In this document: positions 1-5,975 of the stretch, piece after piece
Layout of the letters: each line of letters opens with the position of its first letter
How positions within the stretch are numbered: position 1 is the first letter of the stretch
From: JBBAAP01 sp043808305
GTDB taxonomy: Bacteria; Planctomycetota; MHYJ01; JACQXL01
NCBI GenBank assembly: GCA_043808305.1
Contig: JAZDFB010000092.1
Location: forward strand, 1 to 13,010
Reading direction: 5' to 3'
DNA length: 13,010 nt
Translations under genes and position numbers: made by a program
The notes under the pieces: model-generated
What the model saw: the letters and a program-made list of their open reading frames with translations, nothing else
What the model was told of the DNA's origin: nothing
The model's database searches: none

Positions 1-65
1 AGATAGTAGGTAGTATGTAGAGCAGGCGAGCGCTAACAGGGAGATTCACCTCAAAGCGACGTTAT

Positions 66-590
66 CTATTCCTCTTCATCAGTCTCATCAGTATCGTCAG
101 CATAATCACACAATACGTAGAGTATGGCGTTTACCAATGCATCGACGAAGGTGTAGCTGGGCGTGTGGTCCCTGGCTACGTTGGATGAATGGCTTGTTTT
201 CGTGCTGTTGAACGCCCTGACATAATAATAGTAGGTTGTGTTGGACTCAAGGCTTGAGTCCAAATAGCGGCATCTGGTTATGCCGTAAGATTCTTCATAT
301 AAAAATGGCGGGTAGAAAGACGAACTCCCTTGAGGATAATTACTGAGGTATGTTGCGTTGATTAGCATATAAGGATGGTGCCGGCCTTCGCGCCGATAGA
401 TTTCATACCCATCGACGTTGCTGTTATCGTCTTGCCAGGTCAGCCGTATGGAGTCATATGATTCGGCATGCGCTTTAAGGTTGGCCGGCTCATTGAGCGG
501 GCCGCTGCTGCCCGATGCGCCGCCGCTGAACTCACAGCCGGCCAGCAACAGTCCGGTTAAGACGATACTGATGCGCAGGAACAGGTTCAT
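66..590 (-). CDS. Fibronectin type III domain lipoprotein
   Basis: This 174-residue protein is probably an exported lipoprotein. Residues 1-18 form a signal peptide with a hydrophobic core, ending in the lipobox LLAGC with Cys19 as the lipidated residue. A Gly/Ser-rich linker follows. Residues about 33-143 then look like a single fibronectin type III fold, with PANLKAHAESYDSIRLTW, then DGYEIYRR, and near the end TTYYYYVRAFNS; these are the usual B, C and F strand signatures. The C-terminus is very acidic (DDTDETDEEE). FN3 domains normally bind proteins or glycans or act as spacers, and no catalytic domain is attached, so the partner is unknown. The start at 590 is chosen because it opens directly into the signal peptide. 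A GGGG stretch about 8 nt upstream may serve as ribosome binding site. It diverges from the DHH gene. FN3 and lipobox are clear; the function is not. Confidence 0.82.
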   Translation of the reverse strand: MNLFLRISIVLTGLLLAGCEFSGGASGSSGPLNEPANLKAHAESYDSIRLTWQDDNSNVDGYEIYRREGRHHPYMLINATYLSNYPQGSSSFYPPFLYEESYGITRCRYLDSSLESNTTYYYYVRAFNSTKTSHSSNVARDHTPSYTFVDALVNAILYVLCDYADDTDETDEEE

Positions 591-599
591 ATCTTTAAC

Positions 600-649
600 C
601 CCGCTATGCGGGATAACGTGCCACTAAGTCGCTATGCTCCAAGTGGCAC
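600..649. repeat. Two short stem-loops upstream of the FN3 lipoprotein
   Basis: CCCGC (600-604) pairs with GCGGG (608-612) across a 3-nt loop. GTGCCACT (618-625) pairs exactly with AGTGGCAC (642-649). Both lie in the leader of the minus-strand lipoprotein gene, and the first overlaps its likely GGGG ribosome binding stretch. They could affect translation or simply be intergenic repeats. Nothing shows which. Confidence 0.5.
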
Positions 650-676
650 TAACCACGAAAGCTCGAAATAAAGAAA

Positions 677-706
677 GTAATAAAGCTTGAATTGGAATAT
701 TGTCAA
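677..706 (-). promoter_or_regulatory. Possible sigma70 promoter for the FN3 lipoprotein gene
   Basis: Read on the minus strand, a perfect TTGACA -35 box (706-701) is followed after 18 nt by TATTAC (682-677), a 4/6 match to the -10 consensus. It points at the lipoprotein gene starting at 590. The -35 is strong and the -10 weak, so the promoter is only moderately supported. Confidence 0.4.
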
Positions 707-748
707 GAAGAGAATACACGCTTTCTTCACCGCAAAGTATTCTTGACA
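701..748. promoter_or_regulatory. Inverted repeat formed by two divergent -35 boxes
   Basis: TGTCAAGAA (701-709) and TTCTTGACA (740-748) are perfect 9-bp inverted copies. Inside them, GAATAC (712-717) and GTATTC (737-742) are also complementary. Each arm contains a TTGACA -35 box facing outward, so the symmetry could be a shared operator or just two similar promoters back to back. Confidence 0.45.
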
Positions 749-770
749 TCTTAAGCGCTTTTTTTATAGT
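743..770 (+). promoter_or_regulatory. Sigma70-type promoter of the DHH phosphoesterase gene
   Basis: A perfect TTGACA (743-748) is followed after 16 nt by TATAGT (765-770), a 5/6 match to TATAAT, with a T-rich spacer end. Transcription would start near 777, giving a leader of about 40 nt before the ATG at 816. It is one of the two best-matching promoters in the window. Confidence 0.65.
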
Positions 771-815
771 ACACCATAAGATTGCATAACAGAATCAGAA
801 AGAAAGGTTGGAGTT

Positions 816-1745
816 ATGAGAATAATCACACGCGGCGATATGGACGGTTTAATCAGTTCGGTTCTGCTGACGGCGATGGAGCCGGTGCGCGAGATAGTTT
901 TTGTTCATCCCAAGGAGGCGCAGGACGGTAATTTTTCGGCGACCAAGGACGATATCATCGTCAACCTGCCTTACATTAAAGGATGCGGCATGTGGTTTGA
1001 CCATCACATATCCGAGGATGAGAAGGCCGAGGCGGTCAAGGCGTCCGGCGGTTTTAAGGGTCTGTACAAGATGGCGCCCAGCGCGGCCCGGGTGATTTAT
1101 GATTATTACAAGAGCCCCAAGCTGGATGCCTTTAAAGAGATGCTCGAGGCGATAGACCGTTTTGACAGCGCCCAGCTGACCCCGCAGGATGTGCTTGCCC
1201 CCAAGGACTGGATACAACTGGCCTATACCATCGACCCGCGGACCGGGCTGGGGCCGGAATTCCAGAAGTATTTCCGCTGGATGGCTGAATACGCCAAGGA
1301 GGTGCCGATTGCCAAGATTCTTAAGCACCCCGAAGTCAAGAAGCGGGTGGATAAGGTCATAAAGGAGCAGTCCGAGTTCAAGAAGGCATTAAAAGCCAAC
1401 TGCCGGATGGACGGCACGGTGGTGGTAACCGATTTAAGGAGTATTTCCCCGGTGCCCAGCGGCAACCGGTTCCTGGTATTTACCTTGTTCCCCAAGGCCA
1501 ATGTCGAGGTTCGGGTATTCTGGGGCAAGCCCGCAGGCAGTCCCGATAATAGGGGCAAGGACAAGGCCAAGGTGGTAATCGCCTGCGGCCACAGTATCTT
1601 TAACCGGACCTGCAAGGTTAATATCGGCAAATTGCTTGCCAAATACGGCGGCGGCGGCCATACCGGCGCGGGCACCTGCCAGATTGCCCCGGATAAAGCC
1701 GAAGCGGCCATTAAGGAAATTGTAAATAAGCTTAAGGCTAATTAG
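816..1745 (+). CDS. DHH/DHHA1 family phosphoesterase
   Basis: This 309-residue cytoplasmic protein belongs to the DHH superfamily of metal-dependent phosphoesterases (exopolyphosphatase, NrnA oligoribonuclease and relatives). Visible motifs are GDMDG (residues 7-11, metal-binding D8 and D10), NLPY (50-53), the signature DHH (62-64), DRFDSAQ (114-120, replacing the usual DxxDSG motif), and the C-terminal DHHA1 glycine motif GGGGHTGAGTC (278-288). The metal ligands for a two-metal hydrolase are therefore mostly present. The first position of motif I, usually His in an HxDxD pattern, appears to be Arg6. This TRGD variant occurs, as far as I recall, in proteins annotated as exopolyphosphatase-like, so the substrate (polyphosphate, short RNA or cyclic dinucleotide products) cannot be fixed from sequence. 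The start has a GGAG-like site a few bases upstream and a good promoter at 743-770. The gene appears monocistronic. Confidence 0.85.
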   Translation: MRIITRGDMDGLISSVLLTAMEPVREIVFVHPKEAQDGNFSATKDDIIVNLPYIKGCGMWFDHHISEDEKAEAVKASGGFKGLYKMAPSAARVIYDYYKSPKLDAFKEMLEAIDRFDSAQLTPQDVLAPKDWIQLAYTIDPRTGLGPEFQKYFRWMAEYAKEVPIAKILKHPEVKKRVDKVIKEQSEFKKALKANCRMDGTVVVTDLRSISPVPSGNRFLVFTLFPKANVEVRVFWGKPAGSPDNRGKDKAKVVIACGHSIFNRTCKVNIGKLLAKYGGGGHTGAGTCQIAPDKAEAAIKEIVNKLKAN

Positions 1746-1776
1746 CAACCGTTAGGACGCAGATTGGAGTTTACAC

Positions 1777-1865
1777 TGAGTCCTTCGGTAAATGAACTTA
1801 TCCTGCCCTTCGTCCTGAGGGCCTCAGGGTCCGAAGGAAGGCAAAGCCGAAGGATGATAAACTCA
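1777..1865. repeat. Nested palindromic intergenic repeat after the DHH gene
   Basis: The outer arms are TCCTTCGG (1781-1788) and CCGAAGGA (1847-1854), flanked by TGAG (1777-1780) and CTCA (1862-1865). Inside, CCTTCG (1807-1812) pairs with CGAAGG (1832-1837), and CCTGAG (1814-1819) with CTCAGG (1823-1828). The stems are strong but no T-run follows, so it is listed as a structured intergenic repeat and not as a terminator. It could still act as a 3' end stabiliser. Confidence 0.6.
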
Positions 1866-1933
1866 GCGAATCTATAACAAGAAGGCCACGCAAGCGAGCA
1901 AAATAAATGGGTTCGAGCGGTGGGAAGTGTCCC

Positions 1934-1965
1934 TTTTGGCTCTTTTGGCTTTTGGCACTTTTGGC
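1934..1965 (+). repeat. Four copies of TTTTGGC
   Basis: TTTTGGC occurs at 1934-1940, 1943-1949, 1950-1956 and 1959-1965, that is, with steps of 9, 7 and 9 nt, just inside the left inverted repeat arm. It is a short low-complexity array of unknown role, about 40 nt before the lipoprotein start. Confidence 0.5.
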
Positions 1966-2006
1966 ATTGAACTATGAATTGAGTAAGATGTCCCCGGGAT
2001 TATTGC

Positions 2007-2540
2007 ATGAAATACAAGAAATTAGCAATTGTAATAATTTTAATAGCTCTTTCTTCCTGTGCATTTCAATTTGATTATAAAAGGTATAACAACTTGATAG
2101 AGTATTATAAAAAATGGGGTTGTCTTTCAATTGAACCTGGCTTCGCAAAGAAAATAACTCAAGAAATAAAGAAAAATAGCGCCAAGGATATAGTTCTCGT
2201 TGATTATAGTGATGATATTAAAATTTACGTAAAAAAAGATATTAAACGAAAGAAATGGGTTCCAGAAGGTTTTTTACGAACAAAACTACCTAATAGATGT
2301 AACTATAAAGAAAACAAAAAATTTATTATCGATATTACAGAATATTATGCTGCACAGTGGATATTAAAAAATCTCAATAAACCTTATTTTTATTGCCCTG
2401 CTTGTCCTCCGGTAAAAAATAAAAATGGAATATGGATAACTGAAACTGGCCCGGCAGTTATTGCAGGCCCTGGATTATTAATCCAAGTTGACGACAATGG
2501 GAAATTGATAAAAATAGAAGAAATATTTAATCCTGATTGA
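2007..2540 (+). CDS. AT-rich orphan lipoprotein, family not recognised
   Basis: This 177-residue protein has a Lys-rich N-terminus, a hydrophobic stretch and a lipobox-like ALSSC with Cys18, so it is probably a membrane-anchored lipoprotein. The mature part is rich in Lys, Ile, Asn and Tyr and includes a four-cysteine region (Cys at about 39, and CPACPP near residues 130-135 with a further Cys near 98). I recognise no domain. Its base composition is clearly more AT-rich than the genes around it, and codons end mostly in A or T, which points to acquisition from elsewhere or weak selection. It sits alone inside a 19-bp inverted repeat. Only a weak GGGA stretch (1996-1999) precedes the ATG. The signal peptide and length support a real gene; the function is unknown. 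Confidence 0.7.
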   Translation: MKYKKLAIVIILIALSSCAFQFDYKRYNNLIEYYKKWGCLSIEPGFAKKITQEIKKNSAKDIVLVDYSDDIKIYVKKDIKRKKWVPEGFLRTKLPNRCNYKENKKFIIDITEYYAAQWILKNLNKPYFYCPACPPVKNKNGIWITETGPAVIAGPGLLIQVDDNGKLIKIEEIFNPD

Positions 2541-2596
2541 GTTTTATCTATTCGAGAGATAGTTCGGGGGACGCCTTACCGAATTCTAAAAAGTAG

Positions 2597-2624
2597 TTGC
2601 AATTATAAATCGTTATGGTATAAT
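2597..2624 (+). promoter_or_regulatory. Sigma70-like promoter with no obvious gene downstream
   Basis: TTGCAA (2597-2602, 4/6 match) is followed after 16 nt by a perfect TATAAT (2619-2624). A transcript from here would run through the right inverted-repeat arm and the 21-bp repeat array without meeting a convincing coding sequence. It may be the leftover promoter of a lost transposase gene or may drive a structured RNA. Transcription itself cannot be shown from sequence. Confidence 0.45.
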
Positions 2625-2647
2625 CTGATAGTATAAAGGGACACTTC

Positions 2648-2686
2648 CCACCGGTGGTAACGCACTAACCATGCCCATTTCATGGT
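2648..2686. repeat. Palindrome and stem-loop at the right inverted-repeat arm
   Basis: CCACCGGTGG (2648-2657) is a perfect 10-bp palindrome that overlaps the end of the 19-bp arm. ACCATG (2668-2673) and CATGGT (2681-2686) form a second stem around a 7-nt loop. Neither is followed by a T-run. Confidence 0.45.
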
Positions 2687-2715
2687 GCAGTTTTCCTAAA
2701 AATACCCTCAGGTTA

Positions 2716-2731
2716 TCCCGCCGAAGCGGGA
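2716..2731. repeat. Short hairpin of the TCCCGC/GCGGGA type
   Basis: TCCCGC (2716-2721) and GCGGGA (2726-2731) form a perfect 6-bp stem with a CGAA tetraloop. Similar stems with other loops occur at 12158-12173 and 12955-12972, so this is a dispersed intergenic element in this genome. It abuts the first unit of the tandem array. Confidence 0.55.
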
Positions 2732-2940
2732 CAGGTCGTAGGTGCAAAGTTACAGGTTGTAACTGCAAAGTTACAGGTCGTAGGTGCAAAGTTATAGGTC
2801 GTAACTGCAAAGTTACAGGTCGTAACTGCAAAGTTACAGGTTGTAGGAGCAATGCTACGAGTTGTAGGTACGGGATTATAAGCCGTATTTTGTAGAATAT
2901 AAGCTGTAACCACAAGGGTATGGGTCGTAGACCCGCCTGA
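2731..2940 (+). repeat. Tandem array of ten 21-bp units with internal hairpins
   Basis: Ten consecutive 21-bp units start at 2731, 2752, 2773, 2794, 2815, 2836, 2857, 2878, 2899 and 2920. The first five are nearly identical, alternating between GTAGGT and GTAACT versions of one segment; the last five decay progressively. In units 2, 4 and 5 the segment GTAACTGCAAAGTTAC folds into a 6-bp stem with a GCAA (GNRA-type) loop. Units 6, 8 and 9 differ in sequence yet keep most of the pairing: GTAGGA with TGCTAC, GTATTT with GAATAT, and GTAACC with GGGTAT. The period is a multiple of three, so both strands stay open by chance; no start site or domain supports coding. There are no unique spacers, so it is not a CRISPR array. 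Confidence 0.8.
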
Positions 2941-3084
2941 CCCCAGCCCGACAGAGTCATTCTGGCGGGGGCCGTCAGTTCGGGCGGCTGTCCCGCTGGA
3001 ATCCTCCCGATAGCCATCGGGACGGGATGGAGTTTATCCTCCCGAATGCTTTCGGGGGGACTACGGCTCAATAGTCGGAATTGA
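2941..3084. repeat. GC-rich intergenic tail with two stem-loops
   Basis: TCCCGAT (3005-3011) and ATCGGGA (3016-3022) form a perfect 7-bp stem. TCCTCCCGAA (3037-3046) and TTCGGGGGGA (3051-3060) form a 10-bp stem with one G-U pair. They lie just past the end of the minus-strand operon and could stop or protect its mRNA, but no T-tract follows on that strand. With the tandem array and promoter upstream, the whole gap 2541-3084 holds repeats and no supported gene. Confidence 0.5.
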
Positions 3085-3792
3085 TTATATGATTTCGTGG
3101 TCGAGCCGGTAGCCGAATTCTTCGGTAGCCCACTTGCGGAATGGGCATATCAGTTCCAGCCGGACGGCCAATGGCGCCAGCGCCATTTCGGGTATCATTT
3201 GCTCAGATTTCCCCATTTTGGATACGACATACTCGCCGTTATTCTCTTTGAGGAACATCAGCAGGCTGTTGAGGCGTTGTTCGGCCGGGCCGTCTATTTT
3301 GCGCCAGACCAGCAGGCATCCCAGTGATTCCCTGAGCTTGCGCGGTCCGCCCAGTATGATATTGGTAAAGCCGTTGGCCAGCCCGCGTATCCAGGTTATC
3401 CAGTTGCCCGGGTCGCTCATATTGGCTATATAGGGCACGCCCCCGAAGATGCCTTTTTTAGGCAGTCTTGACTCCAGAATGGGGAAGACATCAAGGATTT
3501 TCTCCCGTTCCAGAGGCGCCGGGCCGGACTCTTTCCCGCTGGCCAGGATGTATTTTACTTTAACCCATTTTTCACCAGGGTAGTAAAAGGAGTCAAAGGC
3601 CATAAGGGCGGCGGCGATGAGGAGCACCGCCCAAAACGGCAAGATTACGCCCAGCATATAAAAATATATGTAAATCGGGGCGATAATCATTATGAAACTG
3701 AGCGGCAGAAAGACCAGCCCGATTATGCCCAGCCCTATGGTTTCCCAAAGCAGGGCTTTCTTCCTCTTGGCGATGATTTCTGAGAAGAACAT
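3085..3792 (-). CDS. Two-helix membrane protein of unknown function
   Basis: This 235-residue protein begins with a basic stretch (AKRKKA, residues 8-13) followed by two strongly hydrophobic segments at about 17-40 and 42-66, with only a short turn between. The remaining ~165 residues are soluble, and by the positive-inside rule both ends would be cytoplasmic. The soluble part has a GIFGGVPYIANMSDPGNW stretch and an amphipathic region, but I recognise no family. It starts 2 nt after the stop of the upstream DUF2007-like gene, so the two are almost certainly co-transcribed. A shared role at the membrane is an inference from that spacing. It is the last gene of the minus-strand cluster. No good ribosome binding site is visible, which fits translational coupling. 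Confidence 0.7.
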   Translation of the reverse strand: MFFSEIIAKRKKALLWETIGLGIIGLVFLPLSFIMIIAPIYIYFYMLGVILPFWAVLLIAAALMAFDSFYYPGEKWVKVKYILASGKESGPAPLEREKILDVFPILESRLPKKGIFGGVPYIANMSDPGNWITWIRGLANGFTNIILGGPRKLRESLGCLLVWRKIDGPAEQRLNSLLMFLKENNGEYVVSKMGKSEQMIPEMALAPLAVRLELICPFRKWATEEFGYRLDHEII

Positions 3793-3794
3793 TA

Positions 3795-4181
3795 TTAAAT
3801 AGGCGGTTTGTTAAAGAGATTATCGTCCTCTGCCTTTGCTTCCGGTTTCGGATTTTGTTCTTGTTCCTTTGAGCGCTCAAGGAATTCCTTGATAATGACG
3901 GTTACGGCATCCCGGTCCTTTCCCAATATCCGGACCACGTATTTATTCCCTGAACGGCCCAGGCTCTGGATATCCACCATGGCGCCGAATCCGTTGGCCG
4001 AGATAAAGCCCCGAAGCTCCTCGGCTTCATCCGCGGAGAAGAACGTTGCCAGCGGGATGGTGTCGAGGTTGCTGTTATTAGAGTTTTCCCGGCCCTTGCC
4101 GGTTGTATAAGATATGAATATAATGAACATCAGGACAATAGCGCCGATGACGACGAATTCAATGATGCTGTTTTCAATCAT
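3795..4181 (-). CDS. Small membrane-anchored DUF2007-like protein
   Basis: This 128-residue protein has one N-terminal transmembrane helix (about 8-25), a polar Asn/Ser linker, and a compact domain at about 43-101. That domain begins LATFFSADEAEELRGFISANGFGAMV and ends with VVRILGKDRDAVTVIIKEF. This resembles the DUF2007 (putative signal-transducing) ferredoxin-like fold, in which a residue stretch coding for strand-helix-strand is followed by an acidic helix. The tail is charged and Pro-rich. The match is from pattern only and could be wrong. The gene is 33 nt downstream of the aconitase X small subunit and 2 nt upstream of the two-helix protein gene. A copy of the 23-bp intergenic repeat occupies the upstream gap, leaving no recognisable ribosome binding site. 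Confidence 0.7.
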   Translation of the reverse strand: MIENSIIEFVVIGAIVLMFIIFISYTTGKGRENSNNSNLDTIPLATFFSADEAEELRGFISANGFGAMVDIQSLGRSGNKYVVRILGKDRDAVTVIIKEFLERSKEQEQNPKPEAKAEDDNLFNKPPI

Positions 4182-4183
4182 AG

Positions 4184-4206
4184 TATAAATACTTTAGTAT
4201 AATATT
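4184..4206 (+). repeat. 23-bp dispersed repeat, copy 1
   Basis: These 23 bases, beginning TATAAATACTTTAG and containing TATAAT at 4198-4203, are identical to 12008-12030, about 7.8 kb away. Here they fill the gap between two minus-strand genes. They are AT-rich and partly self-complementary. Confidence 0.6.
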
Positions 4207-4214
4207 TTTATTCC

Positions 4215-4640
4215 TTATTTCCTCGGCCGGTTCGCGGGACAGGTTATTATTCCCCGGTCTGCGTCAACTTCAATATAATCTCCGGTTTTTATGATGGATA
4301 CGATTTTGGGAGCCAGGTCCGAGACGAACGGTATCTTGGACAGAATAGCGCTTTCGGTAAGGTTGTAATCCGGCGCTTTGATAGTGACCAGGGCGGCCGG
4401 AGCCTTTTTCTTCTGGACCAGCGTCATCAGCACCGATGACCCGCCTGATGAACCCTTGGTTTCTTTGAATATCAGCACTGCATCTTTCAGCAATAGCCCT
4501 TTATTGGGATTATTTGAGGCGATGATTTCACCGGTATCCAAATCCACATCTCCTAAAAAGGAAAAGCTGTCCGGGCAGACCAGGGCTTTACCCCGCGCTT
4601 TGCCCCGGACTATTTTACGGCCTTTGAATACTTTAGTCAT
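4215..4640 (-). CDS. Aconitase X small (swivel-domain) subunit
   Basis: This 141-residue protein matches the aconitase X swivelling domain (DUF126). In the two-chain members of the family it pairs with the large subunit to close the active site. Visible family features are an early RG.A.G.AL.. strand pattern (12-20), the DVDLDTGEI segment (31-39), and the Ser/Gly loop GSSGGSSV (63-70), which carries the serine thought to take part in catalysis. The hydrophobic strand AALVTIK and the closing GDYIEVDADRG strand also fit. The length is typical of a stand-alone small subunit. It follows the large-subunit gene by 60 nt, with an AGGA ribosome binding site about 8 nt before the ATG. Substrate choice lies with the large subunit and the context: cis-3-hydroxy-L-proline dehydratase is the likely bacterial activity. 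Confidence 0.85.
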   Translation of the reverse strand: MTKVFKGRKIVRGKARGKALVCPDSFSFLGDVDLDTGEIIASNNPNKGLLLKDAVLIFKETKGSSGGSSVLMTLVQKKKAPAALVTIKAPDYNLTESAILSKIPFVSDLAPKIVSIIKTGDYIEVDADRGIITCPANRPRK

Positions 4641-4651
4641 AAATAAATCCT

Positions 4652-4718
4652 GTAAGCGGATTAAGCAGATAAGGCGGATTAATCTGCTCTATCAGCAATA
4701 TCAGCTAAATCTGCTTAC
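4652..4718. repeat. Inverted repeat spanning the aconitase X large-small junction
   Basis: GTAAGCGGATT (4652-4662) and AATCTGCTTAC (4708-4718) pair over 11 bp with one G-U. Several further GCGGATT/GCAGATT and TATCAGC copies lie between them. The right arm overlaps the 3' end of the large-subunit gene, so its last residues (about VSRFS) and stop codon are encoded by the repeat. It may be a dispersed element that inserted into the end of the gene. Confidence 0.55.
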
Positions 4719-5975
4719 GTGTTTTCCTTTCAACGCGGCTTTGATACATCTGTCCGTATCAGTCAGGACGGTCCGGCATCCCAAGAGGTCTTTTACATAG
4801 CGCGCCATCTTGACGCTGTCCATTACCATATTCTTTACATACGGGACGGGCAAGCCGTATTCACGGCAGGTGGAAATCCGCATATGGCTTTCCACCGGGC
4901 AGGTATCGGCCACGACCTTGGCGCCGGCCTTCTCGATTATCTTTACATAACCGGAATATTCCGCCTGCCGGCGGGTCATCCGGTTAGTGCAGACCCAGAA
5001 ATTCACGCCCGGCGCTATCCGTTTCCCGTCCAGCTGTTGGGCGACATACTTTATCTGGGCCAGATTGTAATGCGGACAGCCCAGCGTGACGAAATCAATA
5101 TCCGCACCTGACGGAATGGTATTCATCTGGTAATAGACCTCGTCCAAATCACGGGCTTTGATTTCATAAACAGTTTTGGGAATGCGCTTGTTTCCGAAGG
5201 CTTCTTTCACGGTTCTGGCTTCGGGCGTAACGCCGGGGATATGGAACAAGGTTACCGAGCCGGAGGTAGCCAAGGCCGCGCCCAGCCCGATCAGCCAATC
5301 CGTCCTGTGCGGGGCGACGCCTTCAATCACCGGCACTTCGCTGCCGACTATCTTGCCGATGGCAAATCCCAGGGCGCACCAGGCGTCGTATGTCTTCAAC
5401 CGGTCCGGCGGAATCCTTACCTTGAAGAGGTGCGTGCCGTAACGGTTTCCCGGCAACAGGTAGCCCATCAGCGGGTATTTGCCGGTGATTGCAGAATAAC
5501 GGCTGAACAATCCGCCGCGGTTCGTCCGGGCACCTAATACTGAATTGAAATAAATAATGGCGCTGCTCTCAACCGAGGCGATGTAACTGCCGAAAGGCGG
5601 GACAAAGCCTATGAGTTGTGGGGTGCAGGTGTATGTTTCCAGAATGCCCATAGAACGGTGAGCGGCTTCCACTTTCGCCTGAAGCCCGGCCAGCTTTTTG
5701 GGGATGCCGGTAATCCAGGGTTTTTCCAGGTCGGCGCAGAGCGTTGAAGTGGTGGTGGGCACGCAGACCCTGGCTTTTCTGCCGGCGTATTGCACCAAAT
5801 CCTCGACCGCGCCTTCGTATATGCCCATCTCAGCCGGATAATGGCAGTAAGAAATATCCGCCAATTGTTCCGCGCCGAATGCCTCGCCTAACTGGATGAT
5901 ATAATCAAGCGCCTCAGCCGCCACCGGCCCCTGGGCGCCGCCACGCATCCGTTTTTCCTGCTCGGTAAGTTTCAT
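4701..5975 (-). CDS. Aconitase X large (catalytic) subunit, probable cis-3-hydroxy-L-proline dehydratase
   Basis: This 424-residue protein is the catalytic chain of aconitase X (DUF521), an iron-sulfur dehydratase. The N-terminus starts MKLTEQEKRM with the family's Gly/Ala-rich helix (RGGAQGPVAAEALDYI). TTTSTLC (74-80), CTPQLIGFVPPFG (117-129), ESSAIIYFNSVLGARTNR (136-153), LGCPH (298-302) and DTCP (357-360) are recognisable. Cys117, Cys300 and Cys359 are the best candidate cluster ligands, by position and not by alignment. The archaeal enzyme of this family is phosphomevalonate dehydratase; characterised bacterial members are cis-3-hydroxy-L-proline dehydratases making pyrroline-2-carboxylate. 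Neighbouring peptide hydrolases and lack of mevalonate genes favour the second, though this is inferred. Its start overlaps the stop of the CocE-like gene by 4 nt (ATGA), implying coupling. No pyrroline-2-carboxylate reductase gene is present in the window. Confidence 0.85.
   Translation of the reverse strand: MKLTEQEKRMRGGAQGPVAAEALDYIIQLGEAFGAEQLADISYCHYPAEMGIYEGAVEDLVQYAGRKARVCVPTTTSTLCADLEKPWITGIPKKLAGLQAKVEAAHRSMGILETYTCTPQLIGFVPPFGSYIASVESSAIIYFNSVLGARTNRGGLFSRYSAITGKYPLMGYLLPGNRYGTHLFKVRIPPDRLKTYDAWCALGFAIGKIVGSEVPVIEGVAPHRTDWLIGLGAALATSGSVTLFHIPGVTPEARTVKEAFGNKRIPKTVYEIKARDLDEVYYQMNTIPSGADIDFVTLGCPHYNLAQIKYVAQQLDGKRIAPGVNFWVCTNRMTRRQAEYSGYVKIIEKAGAKVVADTCPVESHMRISTCREYGLPVPYVKNMVMDSVKMARYVKDLLGCRTVLTDTDRCIKAALKGKHVSRFS

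Larger units (their letters stand above)
1918..2653. repeat. Segment bounded by a 19-bp perfect inverted repeat
   Basis: CGGTGGGAAGTGTCCCTTT at 1918-1936 is repeated exactly in reverse complement at 2635-2653. The 736-bp segment encloses the AT-rich lipoprotein gene at 2007-2540 and a promoter-like site. The core GGGA/TCCC of each arm can itself form a small 4-bp stem, as in REP-type elements. No transposase gene and no clear target-site duplication are visible. It could be a non-autonomous cassette, or two REP-like elements that happen to flank one gene. Confidence 0.6.

Noticed and set aside
1..65. A gene at the left edge
   Set aside because: No coding frame or hairpin was supported in this short stretch.
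1918..2653. Remnant of a REP-associated transposase gene between the inverted repeats
   Set aside because: The arms and promoter resemble such elements, but no transposase-like protein or fragment can be read in the segment.
2731..2940. A CRISPR array
   Set aside because: The units follow each other directly with a 21-bp period and no unique spacers, and no cas gene is present.
3005..3060. Rho-independent terminator for the minus-strand operon
   Set aside because: The stems are good but no run of T follows on the minus strand.
2613..3071. Open reading frames through the tandem repeat on both strands (2671-2895 plus, 2613-3071 minus)
   Set aside because: They stay open because the period is a multiple of three. 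The products are plain heptad repeats of repeat DNA with no start site or domain.
4701..5975. Aconitase X as phosphomevalonate dehydratase of the mevalonate pathway
   Set aside because: That role is known from archaea, and no mevalonate genes are in the window; peptide hydrolases next to it favour an imino-acid dehydratase.
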